Origin: Kaustia mangrovi
GTDB taxonomy: Bacteria; Pseudomonadota; Alphaproteobacteria; Rhizobiales; Im1
Length of the DNA stretch: 64,000 bases
Direction of reading: 5' to 3'
NCBI RefSeq assembly: GCF_015482775.1
Contig: NZ_CP058214.1
Coordinates: forward strand, 1,736,001-1,800,000
The notes beneath the pieces were generated by a model that saw nothing but the letters and a program-made list of their open reading frames with translations, was not told the DNA's origin and did no database searches. A program made the position numbers and the translations under genes. Position 1 is the stretch's first letter; each line of letters starts with the position of its first letter. Of the stretch, positions 42,676 through 51,356 are shown in pieces.

Positions 42676-43458
42676 ATGACAGGCCGCATTCTGCATGAGC
42701 GACTGGACGGCGGCATCGTCCGTGTCGTCATCGACAACCCGCAGCGGCGAAACGCGATGAACAACGCCATGTGGGACGCGCTGGGCGCCCTCATGCGCGA
42801 GTTCGACGCCGACGAGAGCCTGCGCTGCATCGTCGTGACCGGAGCCGGCGAGGAGGCGTTCGGCGCCGGCGCCGATATCTCGGAATTCGAGGAGAACCGC
42901 TCCACCGCGCAGAAGGCGATGCGCTTTGCCGAGCGCACCCACGCCACGCTCCGCGCGATCAAGGATTGCCGCCACCCGATCGTCGCATCCATCCGGGGCC
43001 TGTGCGTCGGCGGCGGCCTGGAGATGGCGCTGTGCGCCGACCTGCGCATCGCCGCGGAAGGCGCACGCTTCGGCATCCCGGTCAAGCGGCTGGGCCTCGT
43101 CGTGGCCTATGAGGAGATGCAGGGGCTGGTCGAGACCGTCGGCAAGGCGAACACGCTGCGCATCCTGCTGGAGGGCGACATCTTCGGCGCAGAGGAGGCG
43201 CTGCGCATGGGGCTCGTCAACCACCTCCTCCCGGCGGAAGGCTTCGAGGACAGCGTGATGGAGCGGGTCCGGCTGATCGCGGAGGGCGCGCCACTCGTCG
43301 CCCGCTGGCACAAGACCTTCGCCAACCGCCTCATGGACGGCGCGCCACTCACCGACGAGGAGCGCGCGCAGAGCTACGCCTGCTTCGACACGGAGGATTT
43401 CCGGATCGGCTACCGAGCCTTTCTGGAGAAGCGCAAGCCGGACTTCACCGGCACATGA
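42676..43458 (+). CDS. Enoyl-CoA hydratase/isomerase (crotonase) family protein
   Basis: 260 residues from ATG 42676 (MTGRILHERLDGG); longer frames to 42439 have no family sequence. The oxyanion-hole blocks are GAGEEAFGAGADISEFEE and GLCVGGGLEMALCADLRIA. The first catalytic glutamate position of hydratases (after GGGLE...) reads VKRLGLVVAYEEMQ, so hydratase, isomerase or hydrolase activity cannot be told apart. The stop overlaps the CoA-transferase start by four bases (ATGA). The pair would activate an acid and process its CoA ester. It is probably controlled by GntR box A. Confidence 0.92.
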   Translation: MTGRILHERLDGGIVRVVIDNPQRRNAMNNAMWDALGALMREFDADESLRCIVVTGAGEEAFGAGADISEFEENRSTAQKAMRFAERTHATLRAIKDCRHPIVASIRGLCVGGGLEMALCADLRIAAEGARFGIPVKRLGLVVAYEEMQGLVETVGKANTLRILLEGDIFGAEEALRMGLVNHLLPAEGFEDSVMERVRLIAEGAPLVARWHKTFANRLMDGAPLTDEERAQSYACFDTEDFRIGYRAFLEKRKPDFTGT

Positions 43459-44690
43459 CGACAGCGGAGACAGCCAAGGACATGACCGCTCTAGAAGGCC
43501 TCAAGGTCGTCGACCTGACGCACATCATGGCGGGGCCGACCTGCACGCTGATGCTCGCCGACATGGGCGCCGACGTCATCAAGGTGGAGAAGCTGCCCGG
43601 CGGCGACGACACGCGGCGCAGCATCCCGCCGGCAATCGGCGAGGAATCGGCCGCCTTCCTCATGATGAACCGCTCCAAGCGCGGCATCGCGCTCGACCTG
43701 CGCAGCGAGGGCGGCAAGCGCGTGCTGCACAGGCTCCTCAAGGAGGCCGACGTGGTGGTGGAGAACTACCGCCGCCAGACCCTGCCCAAGCTCGGTTTCG
43801 ACTATGAGAGCCTGCGCGAGGACAATCCGGGTCTCATCTATTGCGCCATTTCCGGCTTCGGCCGAACGGGCCCCTACAAGGACCGCGGCGGCTTCGACCT
43901 CGTCGCCCAGGCCATGAGCGGCATCATGTCGATCACCGGCACGAAGAAGGGCGAGCCGCCGGTGAAATGCGGCGCGCCGCTGACCGACATCACCGCGGGG
44001 CTGCTCGCCGTCATCGGCATTCTCGCCGCGCTTCGCGCCCGCGAGCAGACGGGGCGCGGGCAGATGGTTGAGACCTCGCTCCTGGAGGCCGGCATCATCC
44101 ACACCTACTGGCAGTCCGCGATCACGCTGGCGACCGGCACGTCCCCCGGCCCCATGGGGTCGGCCCATCCGCTGAACGCCCCCTATCAGGCGTTCGAGAC
44201 ATCCGATGGCTGGCTCGTGGTCGGCGGCGCCAACGAGACCAACTGGCGCCGGCTGGTCGACCTGCTCGGCGCGCCGGAACTGGCAGACGATCCCCGCTTC
44301 AGGACCAATGCCGACCGCATGCAGAACCTGAAGGCGCTCGAGACGGCACTCAATGCCCATTTCCGCCAGGCGACCACGGCCGATTGGCTGGAGCGGCTGG
44401 AGGCCGCGGGCGTTCCCGCCGGCCCCGTCTACGACATCGCGCAGATGCACGAGGACCCGCAGGTGCGCGAGCGCGACATGGTGACGGATGTCGAGCACGC
44501 CACGCTCGGCACGGTGAAGACGCTCGGCCTGCCCATCAAGTTCTCCGACACGCCCGGCGGTCCGCGCTTCGCCGCCCCCGTCTACGGGCAGCACACGAGC
44601 GAGATCCTCATGGAACACGGCTTCTCGCAGGCCGAGATCGAGGCGCTGGCCGACGAAGGCGCGATCGGCATGGCCGTCACTGAGGAGTAA
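43455..44690 (+). CDS. CaiB/BaiF (class III) CoA-transferase
   Basis: 411 residues, translationally coupled to the hydratase. GLKVVDLTHIMAGPTCTLMLADMGADVIKVE at the start (in two blocks) and NRSKRGIALDLRSEGG are hallmark regions. The catalytic aspartate is in GGFDLVAQAMSG, and the sequence ends with the normal small domain. It moves CoA between a donor such as succinyl- or acetyl-CoA and a carboxylic acid. With the hydratase it could handle a hydroxy- or unsaturated acid taken up by one of the TRAP systems. Confidence 0.93.
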   Translation: MTTAETAKDMTALEGLKVVDLTHIMAGPTCTLMLADMGADVIKVEKLPGGDDTRRSIPPAIGEESAAFLMMNRSKRGIALDLRSEGGKRVLHRLLKEADVVVENYRRQTLPKLGFDYESLREDNPGLIYCAISGFGRTGPYKDRGGFDLVAQAMSGIMSITGTKKGEPPVKCGAPLTDITAGLLAVIGILAALRAREQTGRGQMVETSLLEAGIIHTYWQSAITLATGTSPGPMGSAHPLNAPYQAFETSDGWLVVGGANETNWRRLVDLLGAPELADDPRFRTNADRMQNLKALETALNAHFRQATTADWLERLEAAGVPAGPVYDIAQMHEDPQVRERDMVTDVEHATLGTVKTLGLPIKFSDTPGGPRFAAPVYGQHTSEILMEHGFSQAEIEALADEGAIGMAVTEE

Positions 44691-44758
44691 GGGCAAGCGA
44701 TGGGTTACGCGGAAAGACTGCCCGGATCCCCCTTACCCGACGCCTTCGGCGCCACCCC

Positions 44759-44850
44759 CTCCCGCGAGGGGAGAGGATTGAGTGACCGCATCGCCTCGCT
44801 TCCCCTCTCCCCTCGCGGGAGAGGGAGGGGCCCGGCGCACGCGCGCCGGG
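44759..44850. repeat. Palindromic intergenic repeat / bidirectional hairpins
   Basis: CTCCCGCGAGGGGAGAGG (44759-44776) pairs perfectly with CCTCTCCCCTCGCGGGAG (44804-44821), an 18-base stem. A second hairpin CCCGGCGC-ACGC-GCGCCGGG follows at 44831-44850. Both lie between the convergent CoA-transferase and gntR genes. This looks like a dispersed palindromic repeat common in high-GC alphaproteobacteria and would serve as a terminator in both directions. The rest of 44691-44897 holds no gene. Confidence 0.6.
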
Positions 44851-44897
44851 AGGGTGAGGGGGCCTGGGCGACAGCCCCAACCCGACACGCCGGCACC

Positions 44898-45623
44898 TCA
44901 GGACGCCGCAGCCTCGCCGGCCTCCGCTTCCCTGGCCATGATCTCCTGCATCTTGTCCCAGGCCTGGATGACATGACGGCGCAGGATCGCCTGCAGCGCC
45001 CCGGCGTCGCGCCCCTCCAGCGCCTCCAGGATCTGCTCGTGCTCCTTGATCGCGCTCTCCCAGCGCTCGGTCTTCAGGTTGCAGATATAGCGGGCCCGGT
45101 AGACGCGGGCGTTGATCATCCTGTGATGGGCGATCAGCGCGCTGTTGCGCGACATCGCGACGAGCCCCAGATGGATCGCCTGGTTACGGTGGAAATAGCC
45201 CAGCCTGTCGCCGCGCGTATAGGCGGCGAGCATCTCGAAATGCAGGGCGCGAAGCTCCGCCATCTCCGCGTCGGTGCCATGCGCGCAGGCAAGCTCGCCG
45301 GCAAAGGCCTCCAGAACGCCGAGAAGCTGGAGCAGCTCCCGGATATCCTTGCTGCTCGGCGCCGCCACCACCGCGCCGCGATTGGGATGAACCTCGACAA
45401 GGCCTTCCGCCGACAGGATCTTGATCGCCTCGCGCAGCGGCGTCCGCGACACGTCGAGGCGTTCGGACAGCGTGCGCTCGCGGATCGGCGCGCCAGGCGG
45501 CAGCTCGTCCTGAATGATCATCTCGCGAATGCGGTCGGCCACCTGGGCGCCCTTCGCGCCGCCGACCTTGACGGGCGAAGGATGCGACGTGCGTCCGAGA
45601 AGGGTCGTTACTTTGCTCGTCAT
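44898..45623 (-). CDS. GntR-family regulator, FCD (FadR) subgroup
   Basis: 241 residues from ATG 45623, eight bases after GGGGGAG. The winged HTH covers about 22-90 (IREMIIQDELPPGAPIRERTLSERLDVSRTPLREAIKILS). The all-helical FCD effector domain follows, with Asp and three His positions for metal (FHRNQAIHLGLV, HHRMINARV, HEQILEAL, RRHV). FCD regulators bind boxes of the form TNGTATNCNA; six such boxes lie in 42.4-57.4 kb, including one 17 bases before this start. It is probably a repressor of the whole set. Confidence 0.92.
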   Translation of the reverse strand: MTSKVTTLLGRTSHPSPVKVGGAKGAQVADRIREMIIQDELPPGAPIRERTLSERLDVSRTPLREAIKILSAEGLVEVHPNRGAVVAAPSSKDIRELLQLLGVLEAFAGELACAHGTDAEMAELRALHFEMLAAYTRGDRLGYFHRNQAIHLGLVAMSRNSALIAHHRMINARVYRARYICNLKTERWESAIKEHEQILEALEGRDAGALQAILRRHVIQAWDKMQEIMAREAEAGEAAAS

Positions 45624-45639
45624 CTGCAATCTCCCCCTA

Positions 45640-45649
45640 TTGCATACCA
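45640..45649 (-). promoter_or_regulatory. GntR box B, divergent gntR/pdxA promoter
   Basis: TTGCATACCA, the reverse complement of TGGTATGCAA, 17 bases upstream of the gntR ATG and 73 bases upstream of the PdxA-like start. It allows autoregulation and shared control. Confidence 0.6.
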
Positions 45650-45721
45650 CGAACGCGCCGCCTCCCGGAACCCTGCGGGCTGTCCGCCATCGGGCGGGGC
45701 GAGGATGAAGGATACACGATC

Positions 45722-46750
45722 ATGACCACAAGCCTGGCCCTCGTCATGGGAGACCCCGCCGGCATCGGTCCGGAACTGGCGGTCCGCCTGCTGGCGGAGA
45801 AGGACCTCACGCGCCGGGCACGCATCCTCGTCATCGGCGACGAGCGGCTCATCCGGCAGGCCGCGCAAGCCAATGACGTCGACCTCGACCTGCAGACGGT
45901 CCGCGAACGCCAGGCGGCAAGGCCGGGCGAGGCCGGACCGGTGCTCTACGACACGGCGAATGCCGACCCGCAGGCCATCGCGCCCGGCCGCGCCTGCGCG
46001 GAGGGCGGGCGCTCGGTGCTGGAGAACCTGACAACGGCGCTCGATCTCGCGCGCGACGGCGTGGTGGAGGCGATCACCTTCGTGCCGTTCAACAAGCAGG
46101 CTCTCCGGATGGCCGGCAACACCTTCGAGGACGAGCTCGGCTTCATCACCGACTATCTCGGCCACGAGGCCCCTTGCGCGGAGTTCAATGTGGTCGACGA
46201 CATCTGGAATGCGCGCGTGACGTCCCATGTGCCGCTGCGCGCCGTCGCCGACCTGATCACCGAAGAGCGGATCCTCGACCGCCTCGACCTCACCGTCCGC
46301 GCCTTGCGCGAGGCGGGCATCGAAGAGCCACGCATCGCCGTCGCCGCCCTCAACCCCCATGCCGGGGACGGCGGCGCCTTCGGGCGGGAGGACATCGACA
46401 TCGTCGAGCCGGCGGTGGCCAAGGCGCGCGCCAGGGGACTGGCGGTCGAGGGCCCCTTCCCCTCGGACACGGTCTATCTGCGCGCCCGCGCCGGCGAGGC
46501 CGATGCCGTCTTGAGCATGTACCACGACCAGGGCCAGATCGCGATCAAGCTCATCGGCTTCGACCGCGGCGTCACCGTGCTCGCCGGCCTGCCTGTGCCG
46601 GTCACCACGCCGGCCCACGGCACCGCCTACGACATCGTCGGCAAGGGCACGGCCAATCTGGAGCCGACCCGGCGGGCCTTCGCCATCGCCTGCCGCATGG
46701 CGGAAAGCCGCCGCGCGGCATTGGACGGAAAACCTGACCGGCACGGTTAG
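45722..46750 (+). CDS. PdxA-family NAD-dependent dehydrogenase, probably catabolic
   Basis: 342 residues. GDPAGIGPEL at the start, the metal-binding histidines in TSHVPLRAV, ALNPHAGDGG and SMYHDQGQIAIK, and the ending TPAHGTAYDIVGKG are all present, so the dehydrogenase-decarboxylase active site is intact. True PdxA makes pyridoxine from 4-phosphohydroxythreonine, but here the gene lies in a catabolic cluster. Relatives act on 4-phospho-erythronate or -threonate, or on aromatic cis-diol carboxylates. No DUF1537 kinase is nearby, so a phospho-tetronate route is not supported in this window. Confidence 0.88.
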   Translation: MTTSLALVMGDPAGIGPELAVRLLAEKDLTRRARILVIGDERLIRQAAQANDVDLDLQTVRERQAARPGEAGPVLYDTANADPQAIAPGRACAEGGRSVLENLTTALDLARDGVVEAITFVPFNKQALRMAGNTFEDELGFITDYLGHEAPCAEFNVVDDIWNARVTSHVPLRAVADLITEERILDRLDLTVRALREAGIEEPRIAVAALNPHAGDGGAFGREDIDIVEPAVAKARARGLAVEGPFPSDTVYLRARAGEADAVLSMYHDQGQIAIKLIGFDRGVTVLAGLPVPVTTPAHGTAYDIVGKGTANLEPTRRAFAIACRMAESRRAALDGKPDRHG

Positions 46751-46767
46751 AACTGCGCGCCGTTAAA

Positions 46768-46777
46768 TGGTATACAA
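46768..46777 (+). promoter_or_regulatory. GntR box C, upstream of TRAP operon 2
   Basis: TGGTATACAA in the context TAAATGGTATACAAAT, nearly the same as box A. It lies 71 bases upstream of the binding-protein start and just after the PdxA-like stop, so the TRAP genes have their own promoter. Confidence 0.6.
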
Positions 46778-46847
46778 ATCAGAACAAGAATAATCACGAC
46801 CGCCGCGAGGGTGGATGAACCGCCCCGCACAATCCCGGGAGGAAACC

Positions 46848-47849
46848 ATGACCAGAGCGTTGAAACCCCTCACAACGGCCTTCGCCGCCGGCCTGCTCGC
46901 CACGGGGCTCGGCTTGAGCTCCGCCTCAGCGCAGGATGCCGAGCTGCAGTTCGGCACGACGAGCCCGCCCGGCAACATGCAGTCCAATTCGGCGGAGGAG
47001 TTCGCGCGCCGGGTGAACGAGCGCATCGGAGACTACGGCAAGGTCGACGTCTACACCTCCAGCCAGCTCGGCAACGACAAGGAGATGCTGCAGAAGCTGC
47101 GGCTCGGCACCCAGGACATGTCGCAGCCCTCCACCATCATGTCGACGGTGGTGCCGGAGTTCGGGCTGTTCGACATGCCCTATCTGGTCAAGGACCGCGC
47201 GCACATGAAGTGCATCGCGCAGGAGATCATCTGGCCGATCCTGGCGCCCAAACTCGAGGAGAAGGGCTACAAGCTGATCGGGGTGTGGGAGAATGGCTTC
47301 CGCAACATCTCCAACAATGTGCGCCCGATCGACACGCCGTCCGACCTTGAGGGCGTGAAGCTCAGGACGCCGCGCGGCGTCTGGCGCGTGAGGATGTTCG
47401 AGACCTATGGCGCCAACCCGACGCCCATGCCCTTCTCGGAGGTCTTCGTGGCGCTCCAGACCGGCGTCATCGACGGCCAGGAGAACCCTTACGCCAACAT
47501 CTATGCCGGCAAGTTCCACGAGGTGCAGAAATATCTCTCCGAGACGCGCCACGTCTACACGCCGAGCTTCCCGACGGCGAGTCTGTCGAAGTTCAACGCC
47601 TATCCCGAAGAGGTCCAGAAGGCGATCCTGGACACGGCCGCGGAGGTGCAGGACTGGACCTATGAGGAGGCCGCCCGGCTCGACGACGAGACCAAGCAGA
47701 AGCTGCTCGACGCGGGCATGGAGTTCAACGAGGCCGACCGCGACGCCTTCGTGGAGGCCAGCAAGCCCGTCTACGACACCTTCGCAGAGGAGGTCGAGGG
47801 CGGCCGCGAGCTGATCGACAAGGCCCTGGCGCTCGCCGACGGCTGCTGA
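46848..47849 (+). CDS. TRAP solute-binding protein (second TRAP system)
   Basis: 333 residues from ATG 46848 after GGGAGGAA; 11 more codons to 46815 are open but poorly placed. Signal peptide about 1-27 (ending SSASAQ). Family blocks include LGTQDMSQPSTIMS, LKLRTPRGVWRVRMFE-like lobe linker with the carboxylate-binding Arg, and ALQTGVIDGQENPYAN. The gene is followed by a strong hairpin and then the two permease subunits. No ligand assignment is possible. Confidence 0.92.
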   Translation: MTRALKPLTTAFAAGLLATGLGLSSASAQDAELQFGTTSPPGNMQSNSAEEFARRVNERIGDYGKVDVYTSSQLGNDKEMLQKLRLGTQDMSQPSTIMSTVVPEFGLFDMPYLVKDRAHMKCIAQEIIWPILAPKLEEKGYKLIGVWENGFRNISNNVRPIDTPSDLEGVKLRTPRGVWRVRMFETYGANPTPMPFSEVFVALQTGVIDGQENPYANIYAGKFHEVQKYLSETRHVYTPSFPTASLSKFNAYPEEVQKAILDTAAEVQDWTYEEAARLDDETKQKLLDAGMEFNEADRDAFVEASKPVYDTFAEEVEGGRELIDKALALADGC

Positions 47850-47859
47850 CGAGAACCGG

Positions 47860-47886
47860 CCCGCCGCGCTTATGTCGCGGCGGGCT
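47860..47886 (+). terminator. Perfect hairpin between TRAP binding protein and permeases
   Basis: GCCCGCCGCG pairs with CGCGGCGGGC around CTTATGT: a ten-base perfect stem with a seven-base loop, ten bases after the binding-protein stop. It would stop part of the transcription or protect the upstream mRNA, giving more receptor than permease. No long U tract follows. Confidence 0.6.
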
Positions 47887-47938
47887 CCGCCTGCTCGCCG
47901 CCTGCCGCCGCAACCGCCAATTCCCGGGGCTTCCGCCA

Positions 47939-48460
47939 ATGTTGGACCGTTTTCGCACGGGGCTCGAACGGGTCCTTGCTATCGTAAGCATCGGGCTGAT
48001 GGCCGCCCTCGCCATCCTGGTCGTCGCCGCGGTGATCTCCCGCAAGCTCGGCTCATCCTTCACCTGGTACGACGAGGTCGCCTCGGTGATGCTGGCCTGG
48101 ATCACCTATTACGGCGCGGCGCTCGCGGCCCTGAAGCGCGCCCATCTGGGCTTTCCGAACCTCGTCGCGACCCTGCCGCCGGGCCTGCGGCTGCCGCTCG
48201 TCCTGCTGGCGGAGGGGCTGGTGATCTTCTTCTTCGTCATGGTCACCTGGTCCGGCTATCAGGTCGTGGAAATCCTGCGCGGCGATACCCTGACCTCGCT
48301 GCCCTGGGTGCCGGTGCGGTTCACCCAGTCGGTCATCCCGATCGGCGGGGCCCTGTTCATCGTGGCGGAACTCCTCACCGTTCCGGAGCGCCTGTCTGAG
48401 GCCCGGCACGGCGCGCCGGCCGCCGATCCCGACCGGGTCCTCGAAGGGGTGGAGAAATGA
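47939..48460 (+). CDS. TRAP small permease subunit (second TRAP system)
   Basis: 173 residues with four membrane helices. KRAHLGFPNL occupies the place of the conserved DctQ loop, and YDEVASVMLAWITYYG is the helix 2 region with W and E residues usual in the family. The ATG follows an 89-base spacer with the hairpin. The stop overlaps the large-subunit start by four bases. Confidence 0.9.
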   Translation: MLDRFRTGLERVLAIVSIGLMAALAILVVAAVISRKLGSSFTWYDEVASVMLAWITYYGAALAALKRAHLGFPNLVATLPPGLRLPLVLLAEGLVIFFFVMVTWSGYQVVEILRGDTLTSLPWVPVRFTQSVIPIGGALFIVAELLTVPERLSEARHGAPAADPDRVLEGVEK

Positions 48461-49740
48461 TCGCGCTCGCCATGCTGATCGGCCTGATCGCGCTCGTCCT
48501 CATCAACGTGCCGATCGCGGTGGCACTCGGCCTCACCGCCATGACGGCGCTGTGGTACTCCTACGGCTTCGCGTCGCTGCTCAATATGGGCGTCGTGCTG
48601 TTCGAGGGCGCGACCAAGTTTCCGCTGCTTGCCATACCGCTCTTCGTGCTCGCCGGCGCGATCATGAACACCTCCGGCATCTCGCGCCGGCTGATCGCCT
48701 TCGCCTCCGCCATTGTCGGCTTCATCAAGGGCGGGCTGTCGATGGTCAATATCGCGACCTCGCTGTTCTTCGCGGAGATTTCCGGCTCCGCCGTGGCGGA
48801 TGTGGCCGCGCTCGGCTCCATCCTCATCCCCTCGATGAAGAGGCGCGGCTACCCGAAGGCGTTCACTGCCGCGGTGACCTCCTCGTCGGCCTCGCTCGCC
48901 ATCATCATTCCGCCCTCGATCCCCATGATCCTCTACGCGGTCATGGCCGACAGCTCGGTGGTGCAGCTCTTCGTGGCCGGCATCGTGCCCGGCGTGATCG
49001 GCGCGGGGCTCCTGATGGGACTGTCCTACTGGTTCGCCGTGCGCCAGTCCTTTCCCGTGGAGGAGGTCTTCCAGCTCCGCCGGCTCTGGGTCACCTTCAA
49101 GGAGGCCGCCTGGGCCTTCCTCCTGCCGATCATCATTCTCGGCGGCATCTTCGGGGGCGTCGTCACCGCCACGGAAGGGGCGGGCCTCGCGGTCGCCGCC
49201 GCGCTCTTCGTCGGCGGCGTGGTCTATCGCGAGCTCGACTGGCGCCAGCTCGTGGCGAGCCTCAAGGACGGCGCGATCCAGACCGCCGTCGTCATGCTGC
49301 TGGTCGCGACCTCGGCCCTTCTCGGCCAGTATCTCACCCAGGCCCGCGTGCCGCAGATGCTGACCGAGACCATCGTCTCGATCACCCAGGACAAATATGC
49401 CGTGCTCGCCATGCTGAACGTGCTGTTCCTCGTGCTCGGCATGTTCCTGCACGGCGCGGCGGCGATCATCCTGGTGGTTCCGATCGTGCTGCCGATCGTT
49501 CACGCCGTCGGCATCGACCCCGTGCATTTCGGCCTGATCGTGACGCTGAACCTCGCCATCGGCCAGCAGACCCCGCCGGTTGCAAGCGTGCTGATCACCG
49601 CATGCTCCATCGCCAAGGCCGATGTCTGGGAGGTCACCAAGGTGAATGTCTACTTCATCGCCGCGCTGTTCGCGCTCCTGATGCTCGTCACCTATGTGCC
49701 GGCCGTGCCGATGACCCTGGTGGACATCTTCTACCGGTGA
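48457..49740 (+). CDS. TRAP large permease subunit (second TRAP system)
   Basis: 427 residues and about twelve membrane segments. IPLFVLAGAIMNTSGISRRL, GSAVADVAALGSILIPSM and TATEGAGLAVAAAL match the DctM core. The ending TCSIAKADVWEVTKVNVYF and VPAVPMTLVDIF is standard. It is convergent with the COG4091-type dehydrogenase, 48 bases away. It is coupled to the small subunit by ATGA overlap. Confidence 0.93.
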   Translation: MIALAMLIGLIALVLINVPIAVALGLTAMTALWYSYGFASLLNMGVVLFEGATKFPLLAIPLFVLAGAIMNTSGISRRLIAFASAIVGFIKGGLSMVNIATSLFFAEISGSAVADVAALGSILIPSMKRRGYPKAFTAAVTSSSASLAIIIPPSIPMILYAVMADSSVVQLFVAGIVPGVIGAGLLMGLSYWFAVRQSFPVEEVFQLRRLWVTFKEAAWAFLLPIIILGGIFGGVVTATEGAGLAVAAALFVGGVVYRELDWRQLVASLKDGAIQTAVVMLLVATSALLGQYLTQARVPQMLTETIVSITQDKYAVLAMLNVLFLVLGMFLHGAAAIILVVPIVLPIVHAVGIDPVHFGLIVTLNLAIGQQTPPVASVLITACSIAKADVWEVTKVNVYFIAALFALLMLVTYVPAVPMTLVDIFYR

Positions 49741-49788
49741 GGGCGCTTTCTTGCCAGATTTCCAGACTGCCCGGGCACCGGACCGGCC

Positions 49789-51174
49789 TCACGAAAAGAA
49801 CAGCGCGTCCTGCTCGCGGCGCAGGCGCGCCAGGGTCGAGTCCGCCGGGATGTCCACCATCGCCGCCGTGATCGGCGCGCCGGCCGCGATATCGACCCGC
49901 GCGCTCGCCCCCGCCAGGAGATAGTAGGGCAGAGGGTCACCGTCGCCGAGGGGACGTGCCGGCGTCATGGCCGGCGCCGCCCCGCCAATGGCGTGGCGAT
50001 GGCCGATGGCGAACGGCGTGCCCGCGCGAATGTCCCTCTCCGCGACAGCAGTGAGGTCGATACGGGGCCGGATATCGCTGCCGGCCGTCGAGCGCCCGGC
50101 ACGGCAGGCCGACAGGATCGACATCGGCGCCTCCGCGCCCAGGAGATGGACCGGATTGTGGATCAGCACCCGCGTGCGGTAGGCGCTGACGGGAATGCCC
50201 TTCTGGCCGAACAGCCCGCCCGTCTCGCCATCGGGCGTGCCCACGACGGCGAACACCCCGCCGGCGAAGGACAGCTCGTCCGGCCGGCGAAAGCAGTTGA
50301 AGATGTCGACGACGCCGGTCGCCTCCAGAAGCCCGCCCTCGCCGGACGGTCCGAACAGGTCGGGAAGCTCCAGCGTGCGCGCGATCGGCGCATGCAGGGC
50401 GGGAACATCCGGCTTGAGCCCCGTCGCGTTGCACACGATGGTCATCTCGCAGAGATCGGGAACGGTGCGATGGGCGAAATCCGACAGGAGACCGGCGCGT
50501 TCAGCGACCGTCCCGGCAAGGCGGGCGGGCTCTCCATGCCACAGGCCGGCAAGCTCCGCGGCGTCGACCGTGCGGCCCTGCGCCGACAGCGTGCCGGCGG
50601 CAGGATCGTGGACGAAATCGTACTCGCTGGCCTTGCCCGCCGCGACGATCTCGAGCCCCAGTAGCCGGGCCCAGGCGACGAGACCGATCAGAAGGCTCGG
50701 CTGGTCGCCGTCGACGGGTGTGTAGACGACGCCCGCGCGGCGCGCCTTGTCCGCCAGCAGCGGGCCCGCCACGCTCTCCGCCTCCTTGGTCACCATGACG
50801 ACGTGCTTGCCGTGGCCGATGGCGGCCTCCGCGATCCGCGCCGCCTCCTCCGGCTGCCCCGTCGCCTCGAGCACGATATCGATCGGTAGTTCCAGCATGA
50901 GATCGGCGGCGGGCACGACCACGGCCCTGCCCGCGTCCATCGCGGCCAGCGCCGCCTTCGCGCTCTCGCAGATCGCGATGTCGGCGGCATCGACCCCGAT
51001 GGCGCCGAACGCCGCGGCGGCCCGCTCGACATCGCGGTCGCACGCAACCCGCGCCTCGAGCCCCGGCACCAGGCGCGCCTGGGACAGGAAGCTGCGCCCG
51101 AACTCGCCGACCCCGACCAGGCCGGCCCGGATCGGCGCGCCATCGCCCGCGCCGAGAAAGCCTTCTGGATTCAT
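49789..51174 (-). CDS. NAD(P)-dependent dehydrogenase with C-terminal SAF domain (COG4091 type)
   Basis: 461 residues from ATG 51174; longer frames run through the promoter region. Rossmann loop VGVGEFGRSFLSQ at about 20-32, VLEATGQPEEAARIAE near 100, and a homoserine-dehydrogenase-like middle with VVYTPVDGDQPS. The last 100 residues form an SAF domain (RIDLTAVAERDIRAGTPFAIG; YYLLAGASARVDIAAGAPI), as in antifreeze-like and UxaA/altronate proteins that handle sugar acids. The family is often labelled predicted homoserine dehydrogenase. With two TRAP systems adjacent, oxidation of a sugar-acid-like substrate is likely. GntR box D stands 49 bases upstream. Confidence 0.88.
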   Translation of the reverse strand: MNPEGFLGAGDGAPIRAGLVGVGEFGRSFLSQARLVPGLEARVACDRDVERAAAAFGAIGVDAADIAICESAKAALAAMDAGRAVVVPAADLMLELPIDIVLEATGQPEEAARIAEAAIGHGKHVVMVTKEAESVAGPLLADKARRAGVVYTPVDGDQPSLLIGLVAWARLLGLEIVAAGKASEYDFVHDPAAGTLSAQGRTVDAAELAGLWHGEPARLAGTVAERAGLLSDFAHRTVPDLCEMTIVCNATGLKPDVPALHAPIARTLELPDLFGPSGEGGLLEATGVVDIFNCFRRPDELSFAGGVFAVVGTPDGETGGLFGQKGIPVSAYRTRVLIHNPVHLLGAEAPMSILSACRAGRSTAGSDIRPRIDLTAVAERDIRAGTPFAIGHRHAIGGAAPAMTPARPLGDGDPLPYYLLAGASARVDIAAGAPITAAMVDIPADSTLARLRREQDALFFS

Positions 51175-51222
51175 GGAAGTCCTGGCCCTTTCCGACCGTG
51201 GCATGGAGTGGAATCCGGAAGA

Positions 51223-51232
51223 TGGTATGCGA
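51223..51232 (-). promoter_or_regulatory. GntR box D, upstream of COG4091-type dehydrogenase
   Basis: TGGTATGCGA in the context AGATGGTATGCGATT, one base from box E. It lies in the 182-base divergent spacer with TRAP operon 3; a weaker CGGTATATCA at about 51259-51268 is nearby. Confidence 0.5.
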
Positions 51233-51309
51233 TTGCGAGAAGATCGGTCAATCATTGCCGGTATATCATGTTTTGACTGGCAATCACCGGCTCGTTGACG
51301 GTTCAGTTT

Positions 51310-51319
51310 TGGTATGCAA
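51310..51319 (+). promoter_or_regulatory. GntR box E, upstream of TRAP operon 3
   Basis: TGGTATGCAA in the context TTTTGGTATGCAAAC, 37 bases before the binding-protein start and preceded by TTGACG at 51295-51300. It is the same as box B read on the other strand. Confidence 0.6.
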
Positions 51320-51356
51320 ACGTTGCCGGAATAATGATCCATAAGGGAGGAAGTCC

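Noticed and set aside
45722-46750. Assigning the PdxA homologue to vitamin B6 synthesis
   Set aside because: It lies in a GntR-controlled catabolic cluster beside TRAP carriers and away from any pdx or ksgA gene.
51259-51268. CGGTATATCA as a seventh GntR box
   Set aside because: It matches the central GTAT but lacks the right half; kept only as a note under box D.
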